A DNA stretch of 64,000 nt from Achromobacter mucicolens (lineage in GTDB: Bacteria > Pseudomonadota > Gammaproteobacteria > Burkholderiales > Burkholderiaceae_B): assembly GCF_902859725.1 (NCBI RefSeq), contig NZ_CADIJP010000012.1, forward strand, positions 62,001-126,000, read 5' to 3'. This document shows positions 30,805 through 39,434 of this stretch, one piece after another; positions within the stretch are counted from its first letter, which is position 1, and every line of letters starts with the position of its first letter. The translations under genes and the position numbers were made by a program. Below the pieces are notes generated by a model. The model searched no databases. It saw only the letters and a program-made list of their open reading frames with translations, and was not told the DNA's origin.

Positions 30805-31036
30805 GGGCTTTGCTTCGCTTGCCCTTTTGGCTCGCTTCGCTTTGCCTTGCGCCCTACGTGGCACTGCTTGGCGCGGGGGCGTTGCTTCGCTCGCCCTTTT
30901 GGCTCGCTTCGCTTTGCCTTGCGCCCTACGTGGCACTGCTTGGCGCGGGGGCGTTGCTTCGCTCGCCCTTTTGGCTCGCTTCGCTTTGCCTTGCTCCCTG
31001 CGTGGCACTGCTTGGCGCGGGGCGTTGCTTCGCTCG
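30805..31036. repeat. 72-bp tandem repeat, three copies
   Basis: Units begin with GCCCTTTTGGCTCGCTTCGC at 30821, 30893 and 30965; units 1 and 2 differ only at their 3' edges, unit 3 has a few substitutions and one deleted G. Partial copies extend on both sides. It fills the space between ffs and the end of the AddA-like gene. One frame reads as a 24-residue repeat, but no start or homology supports a gene. Confidence 0.9.
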
Positions 31037-31061
31037 CCGGTGTACTTGCCCTGTTTGCGCT

Positions 31062-34000
31062 TTACTCCAACAGATCTATCCACGCCTTTGCGCGCGGGAA
31101 GTACAACGCGGCTCGGGCGCTGCGGCCGTCCAGGGCGGTGACTTGGGTGCAGTAGCGCTGCAATTGTTCGCCGTGGCGTTGGCGCATGCGGATTGCGAAG
31201 GCGGCGGGGGATTCTCCGGGGTGGGGGCGGCCGGTTTTGTAGTCGACGATCAGCCAGCCGTCTTCGGTGCTGAGCGCCAGGTCGATGACCGAGACTTTTC
31301 CTGCCGCGTCGATGAGGGGCCATTCGCGGCGGGCGCCGGATTGGGATAGGAGCCAGAGGCCGCGTTCGTCTGCCAGGGTGGCTTGCAGCGTTTCCAGGAC
31401 GGCCTCGGCGGCGGCGTCTGCCTGGCTGGCGGGGATGCCAGCTCGGGTCAGTTGGCGGCGCATGGCGGGCAGGCGGGGCGTGAGGGCTTCTGGGGGCCAG
31501 GCTTGTATGCCGTCCTGGCCGATGCGGGCCAGCCAGGCGTGGGCCAAGGTGCCGATGGCGGCGTCGTAGCCGGCTCCGAGTTGCCAGGCGGGATGTTCGG
31601 CGGCTTCGCCCCAGGCGCCTCGGGTGGCCGTGGCAAAGCCGGCGCTCATGGTGATGCTGGATTGGCGTTGCAGATGCGCGAGGCCGGCGTTGTCGATGCG
31701 TCGCAGGGGTTCGCCTTGCCATTCGGGGGCGTCGGCTTCTTCTTGCACGGTTTCGCCATTCAGCGAAGGTGGAATGGGCGGGGTCAGGCACGGCCACAGT
31801 CGGCCCAGCAGGCTGGCTGCGGGCGGGGTCTTGGCCTGGCCCGAGGCTTCGTCGATCGATACGTGTCCGACCAGATGCAGACGTTTGCGGGCGCGGGTGG
31901 CGGCTACGTAGAGGAGACGGTCTATTTCGTAGGAGGCGCGGCGGGCCTCGCGGGCGCCCAGATAGCGCGAGACCGGGTCTGCCTCTGTTTCGGCGCGTGG
32001 CTTGACCGGGCCGAAGAGGACGCGGCCGCCGCTTTGTTCGAAGCGCACCAGGGGAGCCTGATCGCCGCGCGGCGCGCGGTGCAGGCCGTACAGGATCACG
32101 GTTTCGAACTGCAGGCCCTTGGACTTGTGCATGGTCATGATCTCGACCGCGCCTTCGTCTTCATCCGCCGCGTCGGGCGCGGCGAAAAGGCGGGAGATGC
32201 CGGCGTCCAAGGCGGCCACGTCGATGTTGCCGTGCGGGGCAAGGCGTTCGACCAGTTGGAACAGGCTTTCGGCGTCGTTGGCGACCGACAGGCCGGCGTA
32301 CAGGCCGGGGCCGCCCAGGCGGCGCCACAGCGATTCCACCCACGCGGCGAAGGGGATTGCGCCCGATGCGTTGCGTTTGTCCAGGAGGACCGACGCGACT
32401 TGGCGCAGGCGCGCGAATTCGTCGGGGCTGAGTATTGCTTGCGCCGACGGGGCTTGCGGTTCTGGGGCGGGCGCGTCAAAGAGCGAGCCTTGCGGGCCGG
32501 ATGCCTCGGGCGCTGCCGTTGCAATGGGCTGCGGGGCGATGCGCAAGGCGCGTTCCAGCAGCACGGGCACCGGCGTGATGTGGTCGTCGCCGAAGAGCCG
32601 CTGCAACGAGGTGAGCGTCAAGCCGCAATAGGGCGCGCGGAGCACGGACAGCCACGCGAGGCGGTCGGCCGGATGCGACACGGCGCGCACGAGTTGCACC
32701 AGGTCGGCCACCACCGGCCGCAGCGCCAGCGGCACCAGGTCGACGGCGCGCGAGCGTATGCCTTCCTGCGCGAGCCGGCGCGTGAGGTTGCCCAGGTGAC
32801 TGCGGGCGCGCACGAGAATCGCGACGGGGTGCTTGGCGCCCTTGTGATCGATCAGCGCCTGGCGCACCAGTCCCACGGCGATATCTTCGGCCTGTTCTTC
32901 GGCGGGCGGCGCGCCCTCGCGCGACCATGCCGGATGAAAGCGCACCGCGGGGTCGGGCAGCGCCGGGTGGAAGGCCGTGGACGGACTGTACGCGATGGCG
33001 CCGGCGGCGGCGTCGCTACGCCGGGGCAGCAGGTCGACGAACGACTGGTTCACCCAGTCGACAATGCCTGCCTGCGAACGGAAGTTGTCCGTGAGGTTCA
33101 GGAAGTCGGGCTTGACCTCGCCCACGCCGATGTCGGCGACTTCGAGAAACAGGCCGACCTCTGCCTTGCGGAAGCGGTAGATCGACTGCATGGGATCGCC
33201 CACGAGGAACAGGCTGCGGCCATCGCCAGACTGCCAGCCTGCCGTGAGGGTGCGCAGCAGGTCGAGCTGCGTCTGGCTGGTGTCCTGGAATTCGTCGATG
33301 AGCAAATGCCGGATCGAGGCGTCGAGTTTGAGCAGCAGTTCTCCCGGGTCATCGGCGCTACCCAGCGCGGCCGCGGCCCGCTGGGCGATCTCGATGAAGT
33401 CCACCTCGCCTCTTTCGGCAAAGCGCAGGCGCAACTGCGCCACGGCCAGGGCAAGGGTCATGAGCTGCGCGCCCAGCACTTCCCATTGCGCATCGGTGAA
33501 ATGCGGCGCCGGAATATCGCGCACGGCGTGCAAGCGGCGCACCCAGGCGGCTTGCGCGTCGGCGCCTTCCAGCCAGGCGACAAAGGGTTCCTTGTGCGCG
33601 CACTTGGCCGGGAACCCCAGGTTCTTGTTGACGGTCTTGCGCAGGGAGCCGGTGCCGGTCAGCAGCAGGTGCGCGACGGCGCGCCAGGCGTCCAGCAGTT
33701 CGGCGTCGGGTTGCAGTGCTTCGGTCCAGTCCAGCAACGCAGCCAGCTTGTTGTCGTCTTCGGTGTCCTGCAGATGGGCGGCGGCCAGGCGCGCCGGGCC
33801 GCAAAGCGATTCGGACCAGCCGTAGGGCATGGCGGCGCACAAGGCATCGAGGTCTTCGCCGATGGCCTCGGCCAACATGGCCTCCATGGCCTCGCGGTCG
33901 GAGCCGTGGCGCAGCAGCGGCAGCCATTGATCGCGCTGGCCCAGCATGTCGGCGATGGCGTCCTTGGCGGCCTGGACGTCGACGTCCAGGTGACGCAGCA

Positions 34001-34523
34001 GGATGCGCACGGCCTCGTAGTCATCGGCGAGATCAAGCGTGGCGCGCGCAGCGGCCTCGTAGTGCGAGCGCGCATCGTCCGTGATGTCCGGCATGCCGCC
34101 CAGCTCCGACAGCCACGGCATGCTGCGCACCAGCCCCGCGCAGAACGAGTCGATGGTGCGAATGGCGAGACGCGCGGGATGCTCCAGCAGATGCCAGCCC
34201 TGTTCGGCATTGCGCGCCAGCGCCGCGCGGGCGAGGTCCCAGCTGCGGCGTTCGTGCGCGGCCTCGGGAGGCGCATCCAGCCCGCGCCGCAACTTGCTCA
34301 GCACGCGGGCGTGCATCTCGGACGCGGCCTTGCGCGTGAAGGTGATGGCGACGATTTCTTCAGGCCGGTTCACCGTGGCCAGCAAGGCCAGGATGCGGTC
34401 GGTGAGGAGTTCGGTCTTGCCTGAACCTGCAGGCGCCTGGACGAGGAAGGACCGCGCGGGGTCGAGCGCCGCCGCGCGAGCGGCGTGGTCATGCGGAAGG
34501 CGATCGGGTTCGGCCATGTTCAT
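31062..34523 (-). CDS. UvrD-type helicase/exonuclease, AddA-like
   Basis: 1153-residue double-strand-break repair helicase with a C-terminal nuclease. Superfamily 1 motifs: motif I QAPAGSGKTELL (about 29-40), motif Ia AITFTRKAASEM, motif II region LLIDEFQDTSQ, motif III GDPMQSIYRFRKAE, motif V MTMHKSKGLQFE and motif VI YVAATRARKRL. Near 1075-1100, VIDLALSTEDGWLIVDYKTG is a PD-(D/E)xK nuclease core as in AddA. Start overlaps the AddB-like stop as ATGA with GAGG upstream. Together they would take the role of RecBCD, whose genes are not seen here. Confidence 0.92.
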   Translation of the reverse strand: MNMAEPDRLPHDHAARAAALDPARSFLVQAPAGSGKTELLTDRILALLATVNRPEEIVAITFTRKAASEMHARVLSKLRRGLDAPPEAAHERRSWDLARAALARNAEQGWHLLEHPARLAIRTIDSFCAGLVRSMPWLSELGGMPDITDDARSHYEAAARATLDLADDYEAVRILLRHLDVDVQAAKDAIADMLGQRDQWLPLLRHGSDREAMEAMLAEAIGEDLDALCAAMPYGWSESLCGPARLAAAHLQDTEDDNKLAALLDWTEALQPDAELLDAWRAVAHLLLTGTGSLRKTVNKNLGFPAKCAHKEPFVAWLEGADAQAAWVRRLHAVRDIPAPHFTDAQWEVLGAQLMTLALAVAQLRLRFAERGEVDFIEIAQRAAAALGSADDPGELLLKLDASIRHLLIDEFQDTSQTQLDLLRTLTAGWQSGDGRSLFLVGDPMQSIYRFRKAEVGLFLEVADIGVGEVKPDFLNLTDNFRSQAGIVDWVNQSFVDLLPRRSDAAAGAIAYSPSTAFHPALPDPAVRFHPAWSREGAPPAEEQAEDIAVGLVRQALIDHKGAKHPVAILVRARSHLGNLTRRLAQEGIRSRAVDLVPLALRPVVADLVQLVRAVSHPADRLAWLSVLRAPYCGLTLTSLQRLFGDDHITPVPVLLERALRIAPQPIATAAPEASGPQGSLFDAPAPEPQAPSAQAILSPDEFARLRQVASVLLDKRNASGAIPFAAWVESLWRRLGGPGLYAGLSVANDAESLFQLVERLAPHGNIDVAALDAGISRLFAAPDAADEDEGAVEIMTMHKSKGLQFETVILYGLHRAPRGDQAPLVRFEQSGGRVLFGPVKPRAETEADPVSRYLGAREARRASYEIDRLLYVAATRARKRLHLVGHVSIDEASGQAKTPPAASLLGRLWPCLTPPIPPSLNGETVQEEADAPEWQGEPLRRIDNAGLAHLQRQSSITMSAGFATATRGAWGEAAEHPAWQLGAGYDAAIGTLAHAWLARIGQDGIQAWPPEALTPRLPAMRRQLTRAGIPASQADAAAEAVLETLQATLADERGLWLLSQSGARREWPLIDAAGKVSVIDLALSTEDGWLIVDYKTGRPHPGESPAAFAIRMRQRHGEQLQRYCTQVTALDGRSARAALYFPRAKAWIDLLE

Positions 34524-37189
34524 GCGTCCTCGTCGTCAAGATGCAAGCGCAGGAACGGCAAGGCATCGCAGTATTTCAGATCGTCGCGCCGGTAGGCGAC
34601 GTTGGCCGCGTACCCCGCCACGTATTCGTCGGCCAGGGATTCGATCGCCACACGCCAGCGTTGGCGGATCTCGGGCCAGGACAGGCCGTCGAAGTATTTG
34701 CTTTCGCTGGCGAGTGTGACGCCGGGCATGCCCAGGTCTTCGTCGGCCAATCCTTGCGCGGCGACCTGCCGCGCGTGAATCTGCGCCAGCACCAGCCCCG
34801 CGGCTTCGCCGCCAGCCGCGTCGGCCAGCACCGATGCATAGAACGGCAACTGCACGTTCACGGGACGGCTGCGGGACCAGTCGGGCTCGGGCTTGGCCGC
34901 CGCCACGCCGGTCTTGTAGTCGACGATGACGTTACGGCCGTCGGGCAGGCGATCGATGCGGTCCAACCGCAACTTCAGGTTCAACGCGCCACGCTGCCAT
35001 TGATGGTTTTTTTCGACCTGCGCCACCGCGAACGGCAGGCGCTGCGCTTCGAGGTCCAGCCATGAGGCCAGAACGGCCTGGGCGCGCTGGCATTCCAGCG
35101 CGCGCAAGGCTGGCGCGTATTCCTTGAGTTCTTCGTCGGCGGCCTGCGCCACGGCCTGCTCCAGCAACGCCGGCAGGCGGCCAGCCGCAAGCTGCTCGTG
35201 CAGCGCGTCCTGGTCGGGCATCATGCCCCACACCACTTCAAGCGCCTTGTGCAGAAACTGGCCGCGCACATTGACAGTGGCCGCGTCGGCATAGGGCGCG
35301 AGCTCCCGGCCGCCGAGGCGATGGCGCACGAACGCCCAAAGCGGATTGCGCGCCTGCGTGTCCAGCACATCCAGGCCGCCGCCGCCGCGATTGCCGGCCG
35401 CCAATGGCGGCCCCTGCGAATCGTCGAGCGATTCCTGCGGCAAGACGGCCTGCGCCGCCGTGAGCGCGGGCGTCCAGTCGGTAAGAGAGAGCGCCGCGAT
35501 CAATGGCGAGGGACGCAGCTCACGCTCGCCGTCCATGTGGGCGTGACTGACGATGATGTCGGGCGCGCAGCGGCACAGCGCGGCAAACATGCCTTCGGCC
35601 CATTCGCGCTCGCGCTCGGGCGTGGCACGCGGCGCCCGGGCCTGGCGCAGCACGGCAAGCGGCAGCAGCGGGTTCGGTTTGGGCGACGCGGGCAACACGT
35701 CGTCTGTCAGGCCCAGCAGCCAGACGCCATCCCAGTAGCCGCCTTCGGCTTCCAGCAACCCAAGGACGTCCAGCCGCGCGAGCGGATCACGCTGCGGCTG
35801 GAACGAGGAGGACCGCGCCACGCTTTCCAGCAGGTTCACGGCGGCCACGCCGCCCAGTCGGCCCGCGGCCGGCGCCAGCGCCGAAAAGCTGCCTAGCGCA
35901 TCGCCCAGCGCGCCCATGACCTGATAACCCACGCTGTCGAGCGGGGCTTCGCCGGGAAAGCCCAGGGCCGTCAAGGCGGCCTTCATGCGCAGCATCCAGA
36001 CGTCGCACGTGGCCTGGCGGCCACCTTGCGTCCAGATTTCCGTGGCGTGGTTCCAGGCCTGCGCCAACGCCGGCAGATCTGCAAGCAACTTGCGCCATGC
36101 TTGCGGGGCGACATGCAATTGCCCCTGGCGCCGCCAGCGCGCGTCGATGGCAGCAAGCCGCGCGCGGTCGCGCACGTCGCCGGCGCAATGGCCTGCAAGC
36201 AACGCGGCGCCCAGCACGCCCACCCCGCAGCCCTTGCCCTGCGCGCATTCGGCCAGCGCCCGCAGCCAGGCCAACGCGGCGCGGGCCATGGGCCATTCGT
36301 CGAGCGGCCGGCCCACGGCAACGTTGAACGCAAACGCTGGCGCGCCGTCGCGCCCGGCCAGCGCCTGGCTGAGCACGCGGCGCGCGAAGGGGGATTCGGC
36401 TTCCAGTTGCGGCGACACGATCGCATACCGCCCGGCGGGATCGGCCTTCAAACGGCTGGCCGCCCAGTCGGCGGCGGCGCGCCATTCGGCGCCCTGATCC
36501 GCGGCCTCGAAGCGCTGCGCCACTGCCGCCACCCGCTGGGTATCGCGCCATTGCGCCACGCGCGTGCCCTGGGCCTCGAATGCGTGCAGCAGGCGCTGAA
36601 AGCGGGGCGAGATATCGGTGAACCCGGCAAGCACCAGTTGCCGCGGCGTGGCAAGGCGTCCGGCTTCGAGGGCGCGCAGCACGCGCGCGTAACCCTGGTT
36701 GGCGTCTTCGGCATCAATGCCGGCGAGCGTGTGGCGATAGCGCTCGCGCCAGCGCGCAAAGCCGCGGTATTCGTCGGTGTCCGCGCCGGACGGCACCTGC
36801 AGCGCCCATTCGTCCATGAGCAGGTCCGCATCCATGGAAAGCCGCGCCGCCTGACTGGCATCCAGCAGGACGCGCTCGGCTTCTTCGAGGCGGATGGCTT
36901 CGGTCCAGACGAGCTGTGTGGCAAAACTGTCCAACCGGTAGGCGGGCACGTCTTCGTCGGATTCGAACGCGAGTTCGTTGGCGGATTCAGCGAGCCAGGC
37001 GGACAGCGGCAGGATGCGCGGCAGCTCGCTGACCTGGCGTTCCTGGCGCAGCAATCCGGCGAGCTCTAGCGTGAAGCGGCGCGACAGGCGGTTGTTCACC
37101 GTGAGCACGAGCGTGTCTGCCGCGGGCAGACTGGCGATGTCCGGCAACGAGAGATCGGAGTAGGAAGGCGCTGCGTCCTGCATGGTCAT
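34520..37189 (-). CDS. PD-(D/E)XK nuclease, AddB-like probable DNA repair protein
   Basis: 889 residues, partner of the helicase downstream. The N-terminal region (ADTLVLTVNNRLSRRFTLEL) is helicase-like but lacks a Walker A motif; the C terminus has the nuclease core RIDRLPDGRNVIVDYKTG (about 745-762) and a later QLPFYASVL motif. The four-Cys iron-sulfur signature of B. subtilis AddB is absent. Size and context match the beta-proteobacterial 'probable DNA repair protein' family related to AddB. Start at 37189 or, two codons in, at 37183. Confidence 0.88.
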   Translation of the reverse strand: MTMQDAAPSYSDLSLPDIASLPAADTLVLTVNNRLSRRFTLELAGLLRQERQVSELPRILPLSAWLAESANELAFESDEDVPAYRLDSFATQLVWTEAIRLEEAERVLLDASQAARLSMDADLLMDEWALQVPSGADTDEYRGFARWRERYRHTLAGIDAEDANQGYARVLRALEAGRLATPRQLVLAGFTDISPRFQRLLHAFEAQGTRVAQWRDTQRVAAVAQRFEAADQGAEWRAAADWAASRLKADPAGRYAIVSPQLEAESPFARRVLSQALAGRDGAPAFAFNVAVGRPLDEWPMARAALAWLRALAECAQGKGCGVGVLGAALLAGHCAGDVRDRARLAAIDARWRRQGQLHVAPQAWRKLLADLPALAQAWNHATEIWTQGGRQATCDVWMLRMKAALTALGFPGEAPLDSVGYQVMGALGDALGSFSALAPAAGRLGGVAAVNLLESVARSSSFQPQRDPLARLDVLGLLEAEGGYWDGVWLLGLTDDVLPASPKPNPLLPLAVLRQARAPRATPEREREWAEGMFAALCRCAPDIIVSHAHMDGERELRPSPLIAALSLTDWTPALTAAQAVLPQESLDDSQGPPLAAGNRGGGGLDVLDTQARNPLWAFVRHRLGGRELAPYADAATVNVRGQFLHKALEVVWGMMPDQDALHEQLAAGRLPALLEQAVAQAADEELKEYAPALRALECQRAQAVLASWLDLEAQRLPFAVAQVEKNHQWQRGALNLKLRLDRIDRLPDGRNVIVDYKTGVAAAKPEPDWSRSRPVNVQLPFYASVLADAAGGEAAGLVLAQIHARQVAAQGLADEDLGMPGVTLASESKYFDGLSWPEIRQRWRVAIESLADEYVAGYAANVAYRRDDLKYCDALPFLRLHLDDEDA

Positions 37190-37232
37190 CCAAGGGCGCG
37201 CGCGGCGGGCGGCCGCGCGACGAAAAGCAATG

Positions 37233-37256
37233 AAAAAGGCGGAGAAAATCTCCGCC
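37233..37256 (-). terminator. rho-independent terminator after the small membrane protein gene
   Basis: GGCGGAG/CTCCGCC stem of 7 bp, 5-base loop, then TTTTT on the minus strand. It separates the MFS/small-protein transcript from the AddB-like gene, whose start is 44 bases further on. Confidence 0.85.
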
Positions 37257-37312
37257 GTAGGATACCGCGAGGCGGCCGCCGCGACGCGCCGGTTGCGGTA
37301 AGCCGAGCCCTG

Positions 37313-37471
37313 TCAAAACCCGCAGAGTGCGGCCAGGTTTTCCCAGTGAATCTGCATCTCGGGCGTGGTGTATCCCCAGAACGCCAGCCCCAGCACCGCG
37401 GCCAGCGCCAGCACGCCCACCGCTCGCCAGCCTTTGCGGCGAGGGGTTTGGGAATGCGGTCCGTGCGACAT
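37313..37471 (-). CDS. small single-span membrane protein, unknown function
   Basis: 52 residues: a basic N terminus (HGPHSQTPRRKGWR), one hydrophobic helix at about 16-32 (AVGVLALAAVLGLAFWGY), and a short polar end. The ATG lies 23 bases after the MFS stop codon on the same strand with GGAG eight bases upstream, and a terminator follows the gene, so it looks like a genuine last gene of a two-gene transcript. Not recognised as a named family; an accessory role for the transporter is only a guess. Confidence 0.6.
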   Translation of the reverse strand: MSHGPHSQTPRRKGWRAVGVLALAAVLGLAFWGYTTPEMQIHWENLAALCGF

Positions 37472-37494
37472 GGCGGGGCTCCGGCAGGTCGCGG

Positions 37495-38700
37495 TCAGGC
37501 CGTGGCGGGCTGCGCCGGCGCGACCGGCTGCTCGCGCACGGGCAGGCAGAGCAGCGCCGCGATGACGGCCAGCGCAACGCCCAGCCACCAGACCAGATCG
37601 TAGCTGCCGGTCTTGGCATACGCGTAACCGCCCAGCCACACGCCAATGAAGCTGCCCAACTGATGCCCGAGAAACACGATGCCCGAGAGCGTGGCCGCAT
37701 AGCGCAAGCCGTAGATCTGGCCAATGAGCCCTTGCGTCAGCGGCACCGTGCCCAGCCAGAACAATCCCATCCAAGCCGCGAACGCATAGAGCACCCACGG
37801 CGTCAGCGGCACCGACAGCAGCAACAGGATGCCGAACGCGCGCATGAAGTACACCACCGCCAGCAGCCGCTTCTTGCTGTATTTGCCGCCAAGCTTACCG
37901 GCGTAGAACGAACCCAGAACGTTGAACAGGCCGATGAGCGCGATCGCGGTGGCGCCCTGCCCGGCCGTCAGCCCGCCGTCGGTCACATAGGCCGGCAAGT
38001 GCAGCGTGATGAACGCGGTGTGAAAGCCGCAGACGAAGTAGCTCCAGAACAGGAAGTGGAATGACGGATGGCGCACGGCCTGCTTGATGGCGGTGCCCAG
38101 CGACTGATGCGGACCGGCGTGCGCTTGGGGGCGGCCGCGCAGGAAATACGCCAAAGGCGCGCCGCAAGCCACGAACAGCGACAGCACCCAGAGCGCGCCC
38201 GTCCAGTCCAGCCCGCTGATGAGCAACTGCCCGGTCGGCACCACGGCAAACTGGCCGAGCGAACCGCCCGCGCTGGCGATGCCCATCGCCGTGCTGCGGT
38301 AGGCGGGCGGCACGGCGCGCGCGACGACCGGCAGGATGACGGGGAACGTGGTGCCCGCCTGTCCCAGTCCGACCAGCACGCCCGCGGTCAGGTAAAGCGT
38401 GGCCTCGTCGGTGGCAAAGCGCGTGCCGATCAGGCCCAGCATGTACAGCACGGCGCCCAGCGCAATGGTTCGGCCCGAACCGTAACGGTCGGCGAGCATG
38501 CCCATGAAGATACAGGCCACGCCCCACACGAGGTTCTGCAGGGCAAACGCCATCGAAAATACTTCACGGCTCCAGCCGTGCGTCAGGCCCATCGGCTGCA
38601 TGAACAGGCCGAAGGTGGCGCGCACCCCCATGGCAAGCAGCACGACCAGGGTGCCCAAGACAATGGTGCGTGCGGAAATCGTATCGGTTTGGCTAGACAT
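37495..38700 (-). CDS. MFS transporter
   Basis: 401 residues with 12 predicted helices. The loop 2-3 signature appears as GMLADRYGSGRT and the central loop contains a basic GRPQAHAGPHQSLGTAIKQA stretch. The pattern GLFMQPMGLTHGWSREVFSMAFA near the N terminus resembles the oxalate/monocarboxylate transporter branch, but the substrate is open. AAACCC before the ATG can pair with GGGTTT next to the start, which may reduce translation. Confidence 0.88.
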   Translation of the reverse strand: MSSQTDTISARTIVLGTLVVLLAMGVRATFGLFMQPMGLTHGWSREVFSMAFALQNLVWGVACIFMGMLADRYGSGRTIALGAVLYMLGLIGTRFATDEATLYLTAGVLVGLGQAGTTFPVILPVVARAVPPAYRSTAMGIASAGGSLGQFAVVPTGQLLISGLDWTGALWVLSLFVACGAPLAYFLRGRPQAHAGPHQSLGTAIKQAVRHPSFHFLFWSYFVCGFHTAFITLHLPAYVTDGGLTAGQGATAIALIGLFNVLGSFYAGKLGGKYSKKRLLAVVYFMRAFGILLLLSVPLTPWVLYAFAAWMGLFWLGTVPLTQGLIGQIYGLRYAATLSGIVFLGHQLGSFIGVWLGGYAYAKTGSYDLVWWLGVALAVIAALLCLPVREQPVAPAQPATA

Positions 38701-39051
38701 GAAACCCGTGTCTGGTTGTTTTTTGGGTTTGCGCCCCCTCCTCGGGGCGGCCCCACGCAGCGGTGGGACGCGAACATCATATACAAGTCGGCATGCGGGT
38801 CCGTTAATACCCGCGTTGCCGCAACAAGCTTCACCCGCCGGGCCATCCGGGGCGAGCGCCCGGCGCGCGATGATTTGGGCGTTGCCGCACCTGCTGATAG
38901 ACTTGCGTCCTGCTTCGAAGCCCGCGTCTGCAGTGCTAAACTTCGGCTCGCAAGTTCCGCAGCAATTTCAAGGCCTTAGTGCGAAGCGCCCTCAGTTTTG
39001 GCGGCCCTTTTCCGTCGATGGCGACAGCACTGCCTTGCGCCCCCCTCCTCG
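38701..39051. other. intergenic region without a credible gene
   Basis: No coding region with homology-like features was seen. The part next to the MFS gene holds its promoter region (a possible TATGAT -10 on the minus strand near 38780) and an inverted repeat GCGGGT-N8-ACCCGC near 38796-38815 that could be an operator. The part next to the tRNA shows no clear promoter. Confidence 0.4.
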
Positions 39052-39126
39052 CTCGCCGTAGTTAAATGGATATAACCGGCCCCTCCTAAGGGTCAATTGG
39101 TGGTTCGATTCCACCCGGCGAGGCCA
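39052..39126 (+). tRNA. tRNA-Arg (anticodon CCU)
   Basis: 75 bases fold as a full cloverleaf: acceptor CTCGCCG/CGGCGAG, D-arm GTTA...TAAC, anticodon stem GGCCC/GGGTC with loop CTCCTAA, T-arm GGTGG-TTCGATT-CCACC, discriminator G and encoded CCA. The D-arm and anticodon arm match E. coli argW. It reads AGG codons. Genes of this tRNA are common integration sites, but no integrase lies nearby. Confidence 0.95.
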
Positions 39127-39138
39127 GCTTTGGCCTCG
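39119..39138. repeat. hairpin formed by the tRNA 3' end and its flank
   Basis: CGAGGCCA, the last eight bases of the tRNA gene, is followed by GCTT and a perfect inverted copy TGGCCTCG. In the precursor this hairpin would compete with the acceptor stem. No U-tract follows. It may aid 3' processing or be a scar of a past recombination. Confidence 0.6.
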
Positions 39139-39434
39139 ACTCCGCGCGCAGATTCTTCTCAAAAAAATCCACCTATTCAGCCAGATGAGGGTTAATCCGG
39201 GCTACGCTCTTGCGCGCCGCGCGGTTAGCTTTGCAGCTTCCGACTTGTGACTAATTGATGCGGCCACAATCCGTCACGGTGTTTTTTCTGAAAAACTCGC
39301 AAATCGCCTTGCGCACTACTTGAAATTGCTGTTTAAATTCGACGCGTAAGCCCATAATTCATCTGGACTTTTTCTGATCCGACGAAACGCCGGCTTAAGA
39401 AATATTTGCTCACAGACCACAAGCCTGCCCAACC
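39139..39434. other. AT-richer leader region of the PBP7-type gene
   Basis: No gene seen. The region is AT-richer than its surroundings and probably holds the promoter of the next gene (for example CATAAT near 39354), but several poor matches are equally likely. Confidence 0.35.

Noticed and set aside
30805-31036. CRISPR-like array or a 24-residue repeat protein
   Set aside because: There are no unique spacers (the whole 72-base unit repeats), no cas genes, and no start codon, ribosome-binding site or family match for a protein.
31383-34424. 1000-codon open frame opposite the AddA-like gene
   Set aside because: Same cause as above; the minus strand shows all helicase motifs in order.
39052-39434. 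Integrated island at tRNA-Arg
   Set aside because: No integrase, no direct repeat of the tRNA 3' end in the same orientation, and ordinary chromosomal genes on both sides.
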